Position numbers and translations under genes: made by a program. 64,000 nt of DNA from Pohlia nutans (taxonomy: Eukaryota; Streptophyta; Bryopsida; Bryales; Mniaceae), in contig CM040088.1 of NCBI GenBank assembly GCA_022496805.1, positions 42,373,436 to 42,437,435 of the forward strand, read 5' to 3'. Within the stretch, counting starts at the first letter, position 1. The number at the start of each line of letters is the position of its first letter. The notes beneath the pieces were generated by a model. It was not told the DNA's origin. It saw only the letters and a list, made by a program, of their open reading frames with translations, and did not search any database. Of this stretch, positions 35,007 to 46,876 are shown piece after piece.

Positions 35007-37078
35007 TCAAGCAGACAACAGAGGCATGACAGTCTTGACTCCAAACACAATGCCTGTAATAAGCAATCCCCACAGTCCAAAATTGTGGAAGGCGCCCTTA
35101 TGCCTCTTATTAGGATCCCCAGTGTAATACCTGCCAGAATCACAGAACACCAGTAATTATGTTAATTCAAAGGTGTACACGATACAAATCCCTCTGTCCA
35201 CAAATAATTGTCTACTTTATTGATAGATTAAGGAAATAAAGTTGGTTTTTAAAAGCAAAATCCCTCTGGGTATAGTTTGCAACTTTCGAAAGTTAGCTCA
35301 AACTTGAGAGTCTTTCGAATTCAATGCACAAACATTGAGAATTTGCAGAATAAACCATAGCCTCCAAATGGTGAAAAGAGAAAGTTACGAAAATTACGTA
35401 CCCAAGTGAATAGACCACGCGTCCAACCACCCAGAGCATGCCAAGTCTGCTCAGACAAACCGATGTTCATGTGTGAGCACAAACTTGAAAGACGGACATA
35501 TGATACCTAAGTGGCATTTCCATATATCTTTAGGAGTTGAAATTAATCCTTAAGGAAGTTTCAAGAAAGGTAAAAAAATGTATCAATAGAAATAGAAAGA
35601 AGAAATCACAGACTACAATTGAGACATGTTTTCAAAGTTACTATAATTGACAATTAGCTTCTGTTTGTCCGCTTACATTGGCATTTACAGGTTAATTGCA
35701 AATCAAAGGTATGAGGCAAGGTCATATAAGCATATGTACAACTTGACACAGCAATGGAAGGTAGCTTACGCAGAGGCGGTGATCGGGTACGCAAGCCCAG
35801 CGAGAATAAGCAATGTCAAGAATGCAGGATAACTCTCCAGGGTGTTCTGGTGTGCACGCTGATAACAGTTGAAAACAGAACCCTCTGCGTCCTCATACAT
35901 CTGAGGATACATGCAATCAAAGTTGGCATAGAGCCATCACAGATATCAAACTTCTAGTAACGGTCAACCACAAAAAGAATCTATTATATAACACAAATTG
36001 TGCATGCACACATGCGAGGACGGTTTTGCCAAACTCTGGCATGGGCCAACCTAGTTTAAACGACCACCAAAACATATTATACTTGCCGGTAGGTCCTTGG
36101 TCCTTTAGGGGACTTTCTTTTGTTATTGTTTTCCTAACAAATGCAATGTTCTTCAGTGATATAAAATTTAGTTCTGAATCATATTTTTTCACAATATGGT
36201 CAATCAAATTAAAAGCATGAAATCTCTCGTTAGTAACCGACCTTAGGATAGGCCACGCCACTCCTCTTCCTTTGGAGAGCCACCTGCATTGGCGCCAGAG
36301 ATTTAGGTTAGAGCATTGATTGTAAAATAAACAAACAGGATTGAGGTGATGTTGGGACCCCCATTTCCACAGCTGAAAGAATTATGTTAGCGACTCTTAA
36401 ATTTCACATGCAATGCTTCAAGTGTGGTAACCCACAAATCAATGTAACCAGCTTCGATTCAAGTGTCCAGATTGCTTACAAATTTCAAAAAAAACTTATC
36501 GTAGACATGCTAATAACCGTGCACTGCCAATCACCGTGCATTTCAATGCAATTAAAATGATCAACAAGGTGCACGGTGATTGGCGTGTCTACAATATCTC
36601 TCACTTCTTCTTGTCAATGTAAGCATGGGCAGCCTCCCATAATCACAGGGGAATGTTAAAAATCAAATGTCGACCACACACAAAATGCACATGCAATGCA
36701 ATTCAAGTGTGGTAACCCGCACATCAAAGTGTCCAGATTGTTTACAAATTTCAATAAAACTAATATCACATGCAATGAAACCAGCTTCCATTCAAGTGTG
36801 GTGACCCGCACATCAAAGTGTCCAGAATACTTTCAAAATTCAAAGAAACTAATCCCTCATTTCGTCTTCTCAATGAAAGCACGGACAGTTACCTGGATCA
36901 TCTGCCACTGCGTGAGGACGACGCTGGCGGAAGCCGTCAACACCACGTATCCGAACTCCGGGGCCACGGCGAATCCCGCCGCAGTCACCACGGGCGCCAT
37001 CCGCCCCGCCCCCGCACCTACCAAGGGCGCCATGCTCAGGCTGCTGGGCATCCTCAATCCCAGAAACGACGAACCCAT
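35007..37078 (-). CDS. MGST3: Microsomal glutathione S-transferase 3-like (MAPEG) protein, five exons
   Basis: Minus-strand exons are 37078-36893, 36283-36242, 35900-35770, 35446-35402 and 35130-35007. All junctions are GT-AG and in phase, giving 175 residues. It belongs to the MAPEG family: small four-helix membrane enzymes that conjugate glutathione or reduce lipid peroxides in the ER. The signature FNCYQRAHQNTLE (residues 86-98) holds the R-x3-N-x2-E glutathione motif (Arg91, Asn95, Glu98). The later GYYTGDPNKR is also typical of the MGST3 branch. Hydrophobic helices lie near 42-62, 103-120, 122-134 and 150-170. The N terminus before FGYVVLT (about 40 residues, Gly/Ala-rich) is longer than usual. 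In-frame ATGs at 37051 and 37033 are alternative starts; the latter gives about 160 residues, closer to the family. Intron 1 holds repeats and intron 2 a MITE relic next to exon 2. Confidence 0.88.
36095..36225. mobile_element. Family B MITE fragment in an MGST3 intron
   Basis: ggtcctttagggg followed by tgcaatgttcttcagtgata and acaatatggtcaatcaaatt is a rearranged, inverted piece of family B. It ends within 20 bp of the donor site of exon 2 (36241/36242). Confidence 0.5.
36400..36860. repeat. Tandem repeats and hairpin inside MGST3 intron 1
   Basis: Three units of about 80 bp (near 36404, 36690 and 36770) share attcaagtgtggtaacccgc, catcaaagtgtccaga and acaaatttcaa. Between the first and second lies a hairpin at about 36499-36595, whose arms gtagacatgct then aatcaccgtgca and tgcacggtgattgg then cgtgtctac are inverted copies. 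Confidence 0.6.
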
Positions 37079-37093
37079 GATCTCGCTCAACAA

Positions 37094-37660
37094 AAACCGA
37101 ATGAAGAATCAATAGGCTACTTGCAATTCCAACGCAATGCAATGCCTGATGCGGCGGGCTTTACAAAGTGTGTGTGTGAGTGTCTCAGCAGCTCACTGGC
37201 AAAATCCATGCCCACGAAGTAACGGAGAGAAGATAACGGAGAAGAATTGGCGGGATCCCGTGACTGCCACGTCACCGCATTTGGCGCGTATTCTCCTGTG
37301 TTCACAGGTAGGCAGACATGCACACCGCACACGGAAAATTTTAGGTGCTTTTGGGTAGAAAATGATTTCAATCTTTGGTGTACGTGGAGACATAGCATAA
37401 TAGAGCATTGCAAGGGAGCACGCTTTTAAAAACTGAATCGAAAGAGAATCTTCATTTAGATCCACTTTTTAAAGTAATGAGGGAATATCATTTGTATTTC
37501 ATGAATTTTGGGACTATCGTGTCATTACCACGTATACTTAGTTTCTAATTGTAACTGATTGTGGTCCCATTGCAAAAGGGTGTTGACTCCCATTGATCTA
37601 TTATGCTATGAAAGTGTGTTCAATGTCATTTTTTCAATAGATTTTTCTTTTATTTTTCTA
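37094..37660. other. Upstream flank of the MGST3-like gene
   Basis: Moderately GC-rich up to about 37320, consistent with promoter and 5' UTR on the minus strand, then AT-rich. Short frames on both strands show no protein features. Confidence 0.35.
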
Positions 37661-37674
37661 AAGAGGTCAGATAC

Positions 37675-37760
37675 GTATTAGCTAGTCTAGTATGATTTGA
37701 ACCCGAAACGTCACTGTCATAGTGATGAAGCTCTCGCTACCAACCTCCAAATTTAAAGCA
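37675..37760 (-). repeat. tRNA-like SINE candidate 4
   Basis: On the minus strand, GGTTGGTAGCGAGAGC (complement of 37731-37746) resembles a tRNA A box. GGGTTCAAATC (complement of 37694-37704) matches the B-box consensus, about 30 bp further on. No cloverleaf forms. 37760-38390 shows no gene. Confidence 0.45.
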
Positions 37761-38389
37761 TGCATTTTTCAGCATTCTTGCTTGTAATTATAAGTGATTC
37801 TCCCAATGCAATGCAAAATTACCTAGATGGTATCGTTAAGACCCAAAAGACTGCAATTCGTAATGAGTTGTTAGACATTATGGATGATGTTCAAGTCAAC
37901 CTCAGATCCACCTCTTAGGGACAACATTGGATTTGGAGGGTGGGAAGAGAGTGACCCTTGAGAAAAAATCTCAAACATGGCCACTTCATTTGGTTGAAAA
38001 TTACACTAGTAGTTTGGACGGTGCCTCCTTCCACTGTTCAACTAAACCCACATCCAACCTAAACCAACCCTCTATGTAGCCCTTGGTTGGGTTGAGTTTG
38101 GTTGAAAACACCCAAGCCAACAAGAAAACCTAAAAGTCAATTCAACTCTCTATGCAACACCCCCTTACGTTTTTTAGCAAGCTCCCTAAACATCCTACAA
38201 GTTGAAAACCTCTTGAGACCAAGGGTAGTTTACTTTGATAAGTGATTGGAAAAAAACCTATTTTTACCTCAAAAATAAATAAATAAATCTATACATTAAG
38301 GTAGTTTGTTTGTATGTAACATTGGAATCTCTTAAACCATGTGCCCATTGGGGGTGTTATTATTACCGCCAAAAAGCTCTCAACAAGGA

Positions 38390-39795
38390 AGGGTGCACGG
38401 AGTTTGTTTTGTCACGTTTGGACCTACGGTGTCAAAGTTATGGATTTTTAATGAGCGTTGTCACTATAAATTGAATTAAATTATGAAAAATGGAATAAGG
38501 GAGTTATGATGTCATTATTGGCATCGTTGGAAAGCTCTTGACAAGTAGGGATGCACCAAAGTCATTTCGTAGTTTTGGACCTATGGCGTTGAAATTATGG
38601 ATTTTAATTGAATTTTGTCACCATAAATTGAATTAAATTATGAATAAATTATTCTAGAAAACAAAAGCATGGAGAACGCATAAACGCTTAGGAATACGAG
38701 GAACACGGGGGGGCACGAGGAACACGGGGAGCATGGGAAACATCTAGGCCAACGGAACAAGGTCACACACTAGTAGAGGTTGTCTTCTAGCCACTAATTC
38801 AATAAGTATTACAATCCACCATGCACCCAACCCACAGTTGATGGAGTGTCAAAGTGTGAGTATTTGCTCCATTTTTGTGCGCGTTTGTGCTACAAGCTTT
38901 GCATCGAGCTTTTGTAAAAAAAAAGTAACTCTTGCACATGTCCTTGAAGGGAGGTGGTAAAACCTCTACAATTCCAATTCGTGAGAGGAATGCAATTTTT
39001 TTTGGTGATCTCGAGTCTCTTGATTTGGAGTGTGGATTGCAGAGGCACTTCTAAATGACATAGGAGTTGCGTTGAATAGTGAAGTTTGCACTATGACATT
39101 TCTAATAGTGGAATTGAAATTTGGTTTTGGTTTTCAAATCCTAATTTTGACATGTGAGGAAAGGTTAAGGTTGAATCTTTGAAACCCCAAAAGACTAAAC
39201 TACTACATGAGGGAACATGAAGTATCTCTTCAATGATAACGCATATCAACTTTGTAGGTTTGATTTAGGTTTGGAAATCACATGTTGCATTTTAAGGTAA
39301 CACTTAAAGGCAAGAAGATTGTGGAACACTTTCAAAAGGCTTTTAGAAAAGTGTGAAAGGTAACTCGAAGATGCAAAACATGCAAGCTCTAGGAAAGAGC
39401 ATCCTCTACATGTTTTGGTCATGTTGTAAGGACCTTATATGATAATCAATTCTTCTTAACAACCTATGAATGATCTTATTTTTTGGCATCTAAAGATTTT
39501 TCTGTAGTAAGGTGGTCAATAATCAAGTTGCACACAGAGAAAAATGAAAATTCAATCAAAATAAAATAAAATAATCTTACCACTTAATCTATTTGAAAGT
39601 AGTTTGTTTTGTTTTGTATGTAACATTGACATCTCCCAGGGCGTGGGGCCATAGGCTGCGTTTTTTGTATTGACAAAAAGCTCTCAACGAGAAGGGGTGC
39701 AACAAAGTTATTTTGTAACTTTTGAGCCTACGGTGTAGAAGTTATGGATTTTTTTATTGAATTTTGTCACCATAAATTGAATTAAATTATGGATA
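38390..39795. repeat. Dispersed direct repeats (three copies)
   Basis: A block of about 100 bp occurs near 38385-38490, 38535-38655 and 39665-39800. It contains aaaagctctcaac, tttggacctacggtg, gttatggattttta and ttgtcac.ataaattgaatt. Each is also preceded by a similar gtatgtaacattg motif or a shortened form. The third is about 1.1 kb away. They may be pieces of one larger unrecognised element. 39800-40850 is AT-rich with no gene. Confidence 0.55.
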
Positions 39796-40899
39796 TATTA
39801 TTCTAAAGATAAAAAGTAAATTATTTTAAAAAACTCAATCTTATGATAATACAAGTTTTAGTGTTGTGATAAACATTTAAATGATCATAAAGTAAACAAA
39901 TAAAAACTATTCAATTTTTTTTAAATTATGGATAAATTATTATTTTTAAATAAAATTAAAATTAAAAATATGGCTAAATCATGGGAAACATTTAGGCCAA
40001 CAACACAGGGTCACAAGGTGAAAGCACAAAAAACTCTACCACCTCTGATCCATTTGATGAGTCAACAATGCAAGGTTCAAAAGTACATTATAGATTTGAA
40101 TTTCGTAAAAAAGTTAGCAATAAAATAAAACATATTTTGTTTTATAAAGTCTACCAAAAAAATTGAAAACACAATCTACAATAAGTAGTTATAAAATTTT
40201 TATTGACATAGAAGTGGCCAAAATTGAAAAAGTAGTTACATACCAATCAACAAAGGTGGTATGAAACAAGCAAAAAGTATATCAAAACATCTTTTTCACT
40301 TTTTGTTTTGACAAGGACCTTAACTCTGTCATTGTCTTAAATATCATTAAAATTATATTCATGTTGAGTGTATTTAAGGCCATCAAATTTGCAACCGAGA
40401 TTGGATTTGGGCACTCGTTTGCTAACACTACCTTTTGTAAACTTTTTTGGAAATTAAGATTCAAATACCTATAAGAATTGTAGAGGGCTTCATAAAATTA
40501 AACCAAAATATTATATATATATTCATGACCTTTGACCAAAAAAATTAAGATTTCGGTACAGCAAACTAACTTTTTGGTACAATTTTTCGTGCTTTTTGGT
40601 ACAGTTTTATGCACTTCATAAACCCCTCAGATCAATGGCAATGTTCGGGGCAAACCAACCATTAGTCACAAATGAACCAATTGAAATTCAGAATTACCTA
40701 ATTGAGTTCAAAATCTTAGAAAAAACCAATAATTTTAGGGGAAAACCAGAGAATATTCTCTATTTTCTTAAAACCCAACCAAGAGTACACTCTAAAAAAC
40801 CAATTGGTCCAAGAAAATGTAGGATCTTAGCCAATTAAGCTAAAATTTCTCCCCAGATTGTGATCAATAGTAGTGCGGACTGCGGAGAGAAGCAAAGAC

Positions 40900-41579
40900 C
40901 TATTCCAGGCAATAAAGAAAATTCCAATCTGGGATAGAAAACAAGCCAAATGCAAAACAGATTGACCAAAACCAGCATTGCAATGACTCACTCATCCAAG
41001 AAAAGAAGTGAGTCGAAGAAAAAACCCAGGCATCGACAACCCAACAGCCATTTCCTCTTCCGGAAGGGGCTATCTTCGATGCCTGCACAGCGACCCAATC
41101 AACTTTCCCACCATAACTTATAGCCACAAGTTCTACAAATCCACCTGCACAACATTGATAGTCAGTAGTAATCTTTGCAATGATATTGCAAATCTGCCAA
41201 AAAGATCTTTTTGAATGGTCAGAGTAACCAATCATGTTTCGCAGCCATATTCGCCTTAAAGTACCACCCTCAGCACAATCTACCGGTACTATCAAAGTGT
41301 AGATTTTAATCAAACCCGTCATAACTAAATTGTGAAAATAATACACAGGTAATTGAACATGATCCTGCGGTTCCAACCACACTCCAACCCTCTACTCGTC
41401 AGATTCGTCTATTCAACCCCACCTCCAAGGATCAGCAACATACACGATTTACCAGATAACAAGACGTTGATTCTAGAAATTCGATTACCTGACGAATGAA
41501 TTGGCAAAGGACACCGAAATCCATCAACAATCACTAACTGATCCATAGGCCTGGTAACTTCCGCTACAGGTATTTTCAT
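40900..41579 (-). CDS. Doubtful two-exon gene of unknown function
   Basis: Exon 1 (41579-41489) encodes MKIPVAEVTRPMDQLVIVDG and about 11 more residues, ending at CGTCAG|GTAATC. Exon 2 (41144-40900) follows GTTGTGCAG and continues in phase through GFVELVAISYGGKVDWVAVQ, giving 111 residues in all. The first half looks coding. The last 45 residues are Trp/Phe-rich and may be untranslated sequence read through. I do not recognise the protein. It lies about 190 bp downstream of the minus-strand H2A stop, so it could also be a noncoding transcript or a decayed gene. Confidence 0.28.
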
Positions 41580-41772
41580 CTACCGGCATGCACAAGCGAA
41601 CTTGACCACCAAGCACGATAAGAATGAAGTACAAAACCGCAGAAATCTGGAAATCAAAACAAGTCAACTGTACATATAACATACACCACAGAACCAGAGG
41701 AGCGAAAACATTTAAGAGTAGGTGGTGTTATGAAACACCATTTTAATGAGCTCAGAAGACCACGCATCCCCC

Positions 41773-42359
41773 TTACTCCTTGGCCGCCTTCTCCTTCTTC
41801 TCTTTTTTTTCCTTCTTCTCAGCCTTCTCCGGCTTCTCCCCAGCCCCGGTTCCAGCAGCGGATTTCTTCGGCAAAAGCACGCTGTGGATGTTCGGAAGTA
41901 CACCTCCGTATGCGATCGTCACCCCCGACAGCAGCTTCCCCAGCTCCTCGTCGTTTCGGATCGCCAGCTGGATGTGACGCGGAATGATCCTGCTCTTCTT
42001 GTTGTCTCTGCTCGCGTTTCCGGCCAACTCCAGAACCTGATCCAACAATCCACCACTCAATTACCATTCTGCAATCCAAAAACACAAACCTAAACCCTGC
42101 TGGAAACCACAAACTTACCACCATCCAATACAGCTGGCCATTAGATCCACACATCACACTGAAACGAAATTCTCACCTCCGCAGCAAGGTACTCCAACAC
42201 AGCAGCCAGATACACAGGGGCTCCGGACCCCACTCTCTGTGCATAGCGACCCTTCTTCAAGTACCGCCCGAGCCGACCCACGGGGAACTGGAGCCCCGCC
42301 TTCACTGACTTGGTCACGGACTTCTTCCGGGCAGTGTTCGACTTTCCTCTCCCAGACAT
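41773..42359 (-). CDS. H2A: Histone H2A, copy 1 (two exons, Lys/Glu-rich tail)
   Basis: Exons 42359-42177 and 42036-41773, with a 140-bp GT-AG intron, encode 148 residues. The histone fold is complete: [10 protein letters not shown] (21-30), [15 protein letters not shown] (47-61), [14 protein letters not shown] (72-85), and the acidic-patch residues in [11 protein letters not shown] and NDEEL are kept. It forms nucleosomes with H2B, H3 and H4. The N terminus [13 protein letters not shown] and the C-terminal tail from about residue 121 ([20 protein letters not shown] and on) are unusual. There is no SQE[FY] (H2A.X) and no SPKK (H2A.W). The intron lies after residue 61, in phase 0. A telo-box sits just upstream of the ATG. 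A 148-residue paralogue lies at 58863 in inverted orientation. The class of H2A is uncertain; early-land-plant variants such as H2A.M are a possibility to test. Confidence 0.93.
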
Positions 42360-42373
42360 GGTGACTACACTTC

Positions 42374-42382
42374 AAACCCTAA
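42374..42382 (-). promoter_or_regulatory. Telo-box upstream of H2A copy 1
   Basis: AAACCCTAA on the plus strand, 15 bp before the start codon. Telo-boxes are common in plant histone and ribosomal protein gene leaders and promoters. The same motif is kept at 58840-58848 before the other H2A copy. Confidence 0.55.
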
Positions 42383-42858
42383 ACCAAATTCTCAACGTAA
42401 AGTACAGTGCAACAGATACAAAACGTGAAGCAGGCAAAATGGCAGTGGAGGCAGCCTTCAGAAATGAAAGGTGAGATGGCCGAGTGCTGGATTTGAAGGC
42501 GAAGCCATCAACTCGATGCCGCGTTCCCCCTCGCCATGCGCACGCCGAGAACCACGAGTTCTCGGTTCCCGAAGAGGCCCCGGAATTCGAATCTCCCTCC
42601 AAAATTCAAGCCCCGCTCCCGCCCCCGCCATCTTCCGTTCCCAACCAGGGGATTCAACGAATGAGTTCCGAGTTCAAACGCCTTCTAAATTTCCTTACAC
42701 TTAACCCTTAAAGAAAGAAAGAAGAACTCCGGTCTTCTTTCATAGGCCGGCGTGAATAAGGTGTCTGTTTGACCCACCCTTGGTTCGATGATTACAAGAC
42801 AAAGGATCATTACTCGCCCCTTTTGAGGTTAGATACTATGGGACCTAAGAACCGTAAC

Positions 42859-43733
42859 TTAACCCTTTGACTCCTATACGCCCAAAGAGCCCCCTCATGC
42901 TAGGAGAGGTCATTTGAGACGGAAAATCCCAATTTAGTACCTCAATATTTCATTTTTACCCGATATGTAAAATTGAAACCCCTATTTATATTGCATTATT
43001 TATTTAATGAAGTTGTTAATTCGTGAAAATAGTCAATATTGAGTAAGAAATAGACATAAAATAAATGGAACTTTATTTAAAGTTAACAAATCTTTGGCCA
43101 TTCATAAGTCTATGAGTTTGTGTTTGATCAAGTTGTTTTCTTTCCAATTAGTGTCAAATGAATTTTTTCACTCGATTACATCAAAAGAATATAATTTAAG
43201 ACTCATTCCGTCATCCAAATATGAGAAAAACACAAATAGTAATAGGAAGAGCATATTGTGATGACCTACTTTGGTACAATTATAAAAAAAATCTAAAATG
43301 GTTAGTTGGGGTAAATTTAAATGACTCGTGGACTATCATTTGTTTTTTGACAAAGGTGCCCTAAATCACCGATAATTCTCTATCAGTTTCTTTAACACTT
43401 CCTAACATATGTCAATTTGAAGCTCTCTATACACCACAAATCTAAGTTGCTTCAATTTTTTTTTAAATATCTCCAAATTCTATTTAAGTTCAAATCTAGA
43501 CACCTCTAAAAGTCCTAATTTTTGTCTAACAATATACAGTTGCAATTTCTATTATAATCTTGCAATTCCACTATTGCTGATGATTCTCTAATTGTCTTCA
43601 TACCAGTTGAAAATACAATTGTATGACCATTTTCTAAATTTTCCATTTAATTTATGATAATATCAATCACATAGCAAAAATCCACTGAAGTTAAGTAAAC
43701 CCATCTACAATACTCTAGACACCAAAGGGTTAA
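42859..43733. mobile_element. TTAA-flanked element, family F
   Basis: The left TTAACCCTTTGACTCC and the right ACACCAAAGGGTTAA are short inverses with TTAA at both ends, 875 bp. The CCCTTTG terminus is like many piggyBac-type ends. Single copy here, non-coding. 42701-42858 carries a lone TTAACCCTTAA and a small hairpin. Confidence 0.5.
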
Positions 43734-43881
43734 TCCTAAGAGTCCAAAAGACCATTGTGTGGTTGCGGTCCTTTTAGAGGCTACCAGAGGCTAATAAAAT
43801 ATTTTTTTGAAATATTAAAATATAAATTTAATAGAAAATCAAATCTACTTTCCAACCCAATTTGAATTATGTCAATCCAAG

Positions 43882-44487
43882 TTAACCTCTAAAAGACCAT
43901 AAGGCCCCCACGCAGCCTCTGGAACTAGAAAGACATTAAATTCGAGTTCTTGGGCTTTGAATTGTAGGATAAGCAACAAAGAGACCCCGACTCTTTTTGA
44001 AAGCTGAATTTGTACTACTTCACGATGTACTTCCTTATCGGAATTCATGAAGTGTGCGATTTTTGGTGATTTTTTTGAGTTGCACGGGAGGCTATCTAAG
44101 CGTCACTTCAAACCCTCATATCTTCCTCCTCACACTTCCAAACTACGTGAAAAAATTTCACATGTTTTAAATAATGATCTCTACGCATAGTAGAAACTTC
44201 ACAATTTTTGGAGCACTTTTGAACAATCCGATTTTAGCACATGTACAAAGGCCCTAAACAAGTTTCATCAATCTTGTCAATGGTGGCATTTTCTTTAAAA
44301 TTATGCGATTTTGTTGATCCTTTTTCATACAAAAGCTACACAAGTCTTCTTTAATTTCAGTGGTGCCGATTGTCAAAATTAACCCACACGAATGAGGAAA
44401 TGAGCTTGTTACAAGAGCTAGTCAAGAAAACAAGAGCTAAGTTCAACACCCCCTCCACCCTCCCCCCCGCGGTCCTTCAGAGGTTAA
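43882..44487. mobile_element. TTAA-flanked MITE, family G copy 2 (inverted)
   Basis: The left TTAACCTCTAAAAGACC and the right GGTCCTTCAGAGGTTAA bound 606 bp that is the reverse complement of 1858-2439, including aaggcccccacgc and ctggaactagaaag near the end. Non-coding. Confidence 0.7.
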
Positions 44488-44639
44488 ACTCCTCCCTCCC
44501 AAGAATGTTTCAAAGACAATTACCTCTACATTGTTTAGTGTTACAAAATTTACTATCTGGAGAAAGTAATATTGTTCTTTTTATTAATTATTTTTGCTTC
44601 TTTTGCTACTTGAATGAAAATTACAATTCCAATCAATAA

Positions 44640-44856
44640 TACCAAAATGTGATTTTGGTGAACTTTTAAAGGTTAATTTCTCCTATCTTCATTAAATTAA
44701 TATCTAAACTATTTTTGGAAATTATACCGTATATACAATTTTCAAAGATCATGTTTTTCATTTTATTTGTTAAAATAAACTTCATCAAAGTTATGGAAGT
44801 CACATTTTATAATACATCTTAGTTTTGCTCTATTACCCCTGGGCATTTAGGAGTTA
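44640..44856. mobile_element. Family D fragment
   Basis: Ends in gggcatttaggagttaa and has ataatacatctt.gtttt upstream, like the terminal part of the 29997 copy. The other end is missing. 44857-46876 is very AT-rich, with an (AT)n run at 46510-46530; no gene seen. Confidence 0.4.
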
Positions 44857-46876
44857 AAGGTTAAGGCCCATTATACATTCGAACATGATGCAATTGTTGG
44901 TTCAAATCCAATTGATAAGAAATTGGGTCAATGATTGTACAGATGGTGGAGATGCGTGAGAACCAACGGTGAGGGTTTGTTTGAAGTGTTTGGGTCCAAA
45001 TTGTGAGTTTGGTGTTAAGAAAAACCTTCACCCAATTTCCTTGAATCCGCCCAAAGTTTTGGCACCAAATTTGCGCCACGAAGACCGCTACATAGGATGA
45101 AGAGAAGTTTGGGTTGGGCCCCTAGTGTAAAGCCCTTATGTTTGAATTGCCAAATTCAAGCAAATATATTGATTGAAATTTGTGAAGTTTAAGTTAAGCT
45201 AATAATTGGGATCTAATGGAAAGTAGACATTAGAACCCTTTTATATCACGCCTTTGATAACCAATGTACATGGGCAGTAGTATGGAACTTGACATGGTGG
45301 AAAGTGTAAATTCTTTATTATTTTAATTGGTTATAAATTCAATATTCATGATTTTTACATGAAGTTTATCGTTAAAGTTTTTGAAATGTAAATTTTTTAT
45401 TGCGATAAGATTTTGAATTTTTGTATTGTTTGATTTTCAAGTGTATATTTTTTTTTGTAAATAACGTTTTATCAACTTTTCAAAGTTTTAAAGTCATGTA
45501 TATGTTTAGAATTTATTTTTAAAAGAGTTAGGAGATCGATGTTAAAACTTAGCACATAAATCTACTAATATTGATTATGATGAGCGAAATAGACAACTTT
45601 GGTGTTTATAGATAAGTTTATATTTGTTGAAAATATAGACACTGTAATAGGTAATGGATTGAAAATTCAAATTTTAATTGTTTACATCACTTGTGTTTAG
45701 TTTTTTTTGCATAAGACTACAATCTTTGATATGAGGAAAGATGATTTGTATACAATAGCTTGTGTTGGATTTTTTATTAAGTACCTCTAAAAAAACAACA
45801 AAAAAAAAACATCAAAAAATAATTAATTGTACATAAAAAATGATTTTGAATTTGAATCCATGACTTTTGCCAAAAAAAATTAATTTAATCAAGTGGAATG
45901 AGTTTAGAAGTTTTATTAAGTTTAGAATCATATGCATAAATTAGGTGATGGAATTGTGATTAACTAAATTACGTAATGAGGTATTCATTTTACTAAGGAC
46001 ATTGATTATTTTTCATGTCTTTGATGAAATAGCAGACAAGTTATTGTATGTTTTTTGAACTTTTATCTCATTTCCTACCAAATATTCACCTTGATGTTTG
46101 CAATATTATTTTTTTATAAAACCCTTAATTGTTGCATTATTTTGTCTTTCTTCCGGTGGTTTTTAAATGATATCCACGAAGGAAAAAAAAAAAACTTGTG
46201 TGTTTCAATATCACAAATGTTTAAAAAAATGCAATTTGTGTAAGTTTCATCAAATCACAGTTGAATTGAATGTGCTGCCAATTGATAATTATTTGCTTAT
46301 GAATTACTCAATGATTTTAATATATAAATATATATTTGAAAGAGCCTTGAAATATACTTGCCAGAAATTAAATAAAGTATAGATTACAATTTAGAAGCTC
46401 CCATAATTTTGATCACTATGTCAATCTTACTTAGAAAAATATTTTTATGAATTTTATTGCAAATTAAAAATATTATTTTAATATAAAGCATCTTCTAGCA
46501 CAAAATTAAAATATATATATATATATATAATATAATTTTGTATTGTTTTGCTAACATAGTTATTATTTTTTTTGACATTTTCTAAATATCCACTTTAACA
46601 ACAATTTGTCACGTATATACTAAAGGAATTATATTTTTGTTTTATCTACAAAATTTAACATCTATAAGCATATTTTAATTATGTTACTAAATAAAGTGAT
46701 GTATTAAAAGAATTTTCTAACAAATATGATAAAACACAAAGTGATAACGTATTCTAGCTTATGACTTTTAGCAATTGGCTTGGCATAAATCGTTGAAGAT
46801 TTTCAATATATTTTTTGAATTAAATTGAAGTAGGCAATCTCTTTATTTTTCTAGTTATAATCTTTGCCCATTTATT

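Larger units (their letters stand above)
41697..42640 (-). repeat. Inverted segmental duplication, arm 1
   Basis: Coding exons, intron, the leader with gcagccttcagaaatgaa and aaaattcaagcccc, and the 3' UTR (tggtgttatgaaacacc) all match 58598-59527 in opposite orientation. The arms are about 0.94 kb each and about 16 kb apart. Confidence 0.8.

Noticed and set aside
40900..41382. 160-codon continuous minus-strand frame
   Set aside because: Its first half has good splice signals at both sides (donor near 41489, acceptor near 41145) and reads like an intron. Only the part below 41145 was kept, as a doubtful exon.
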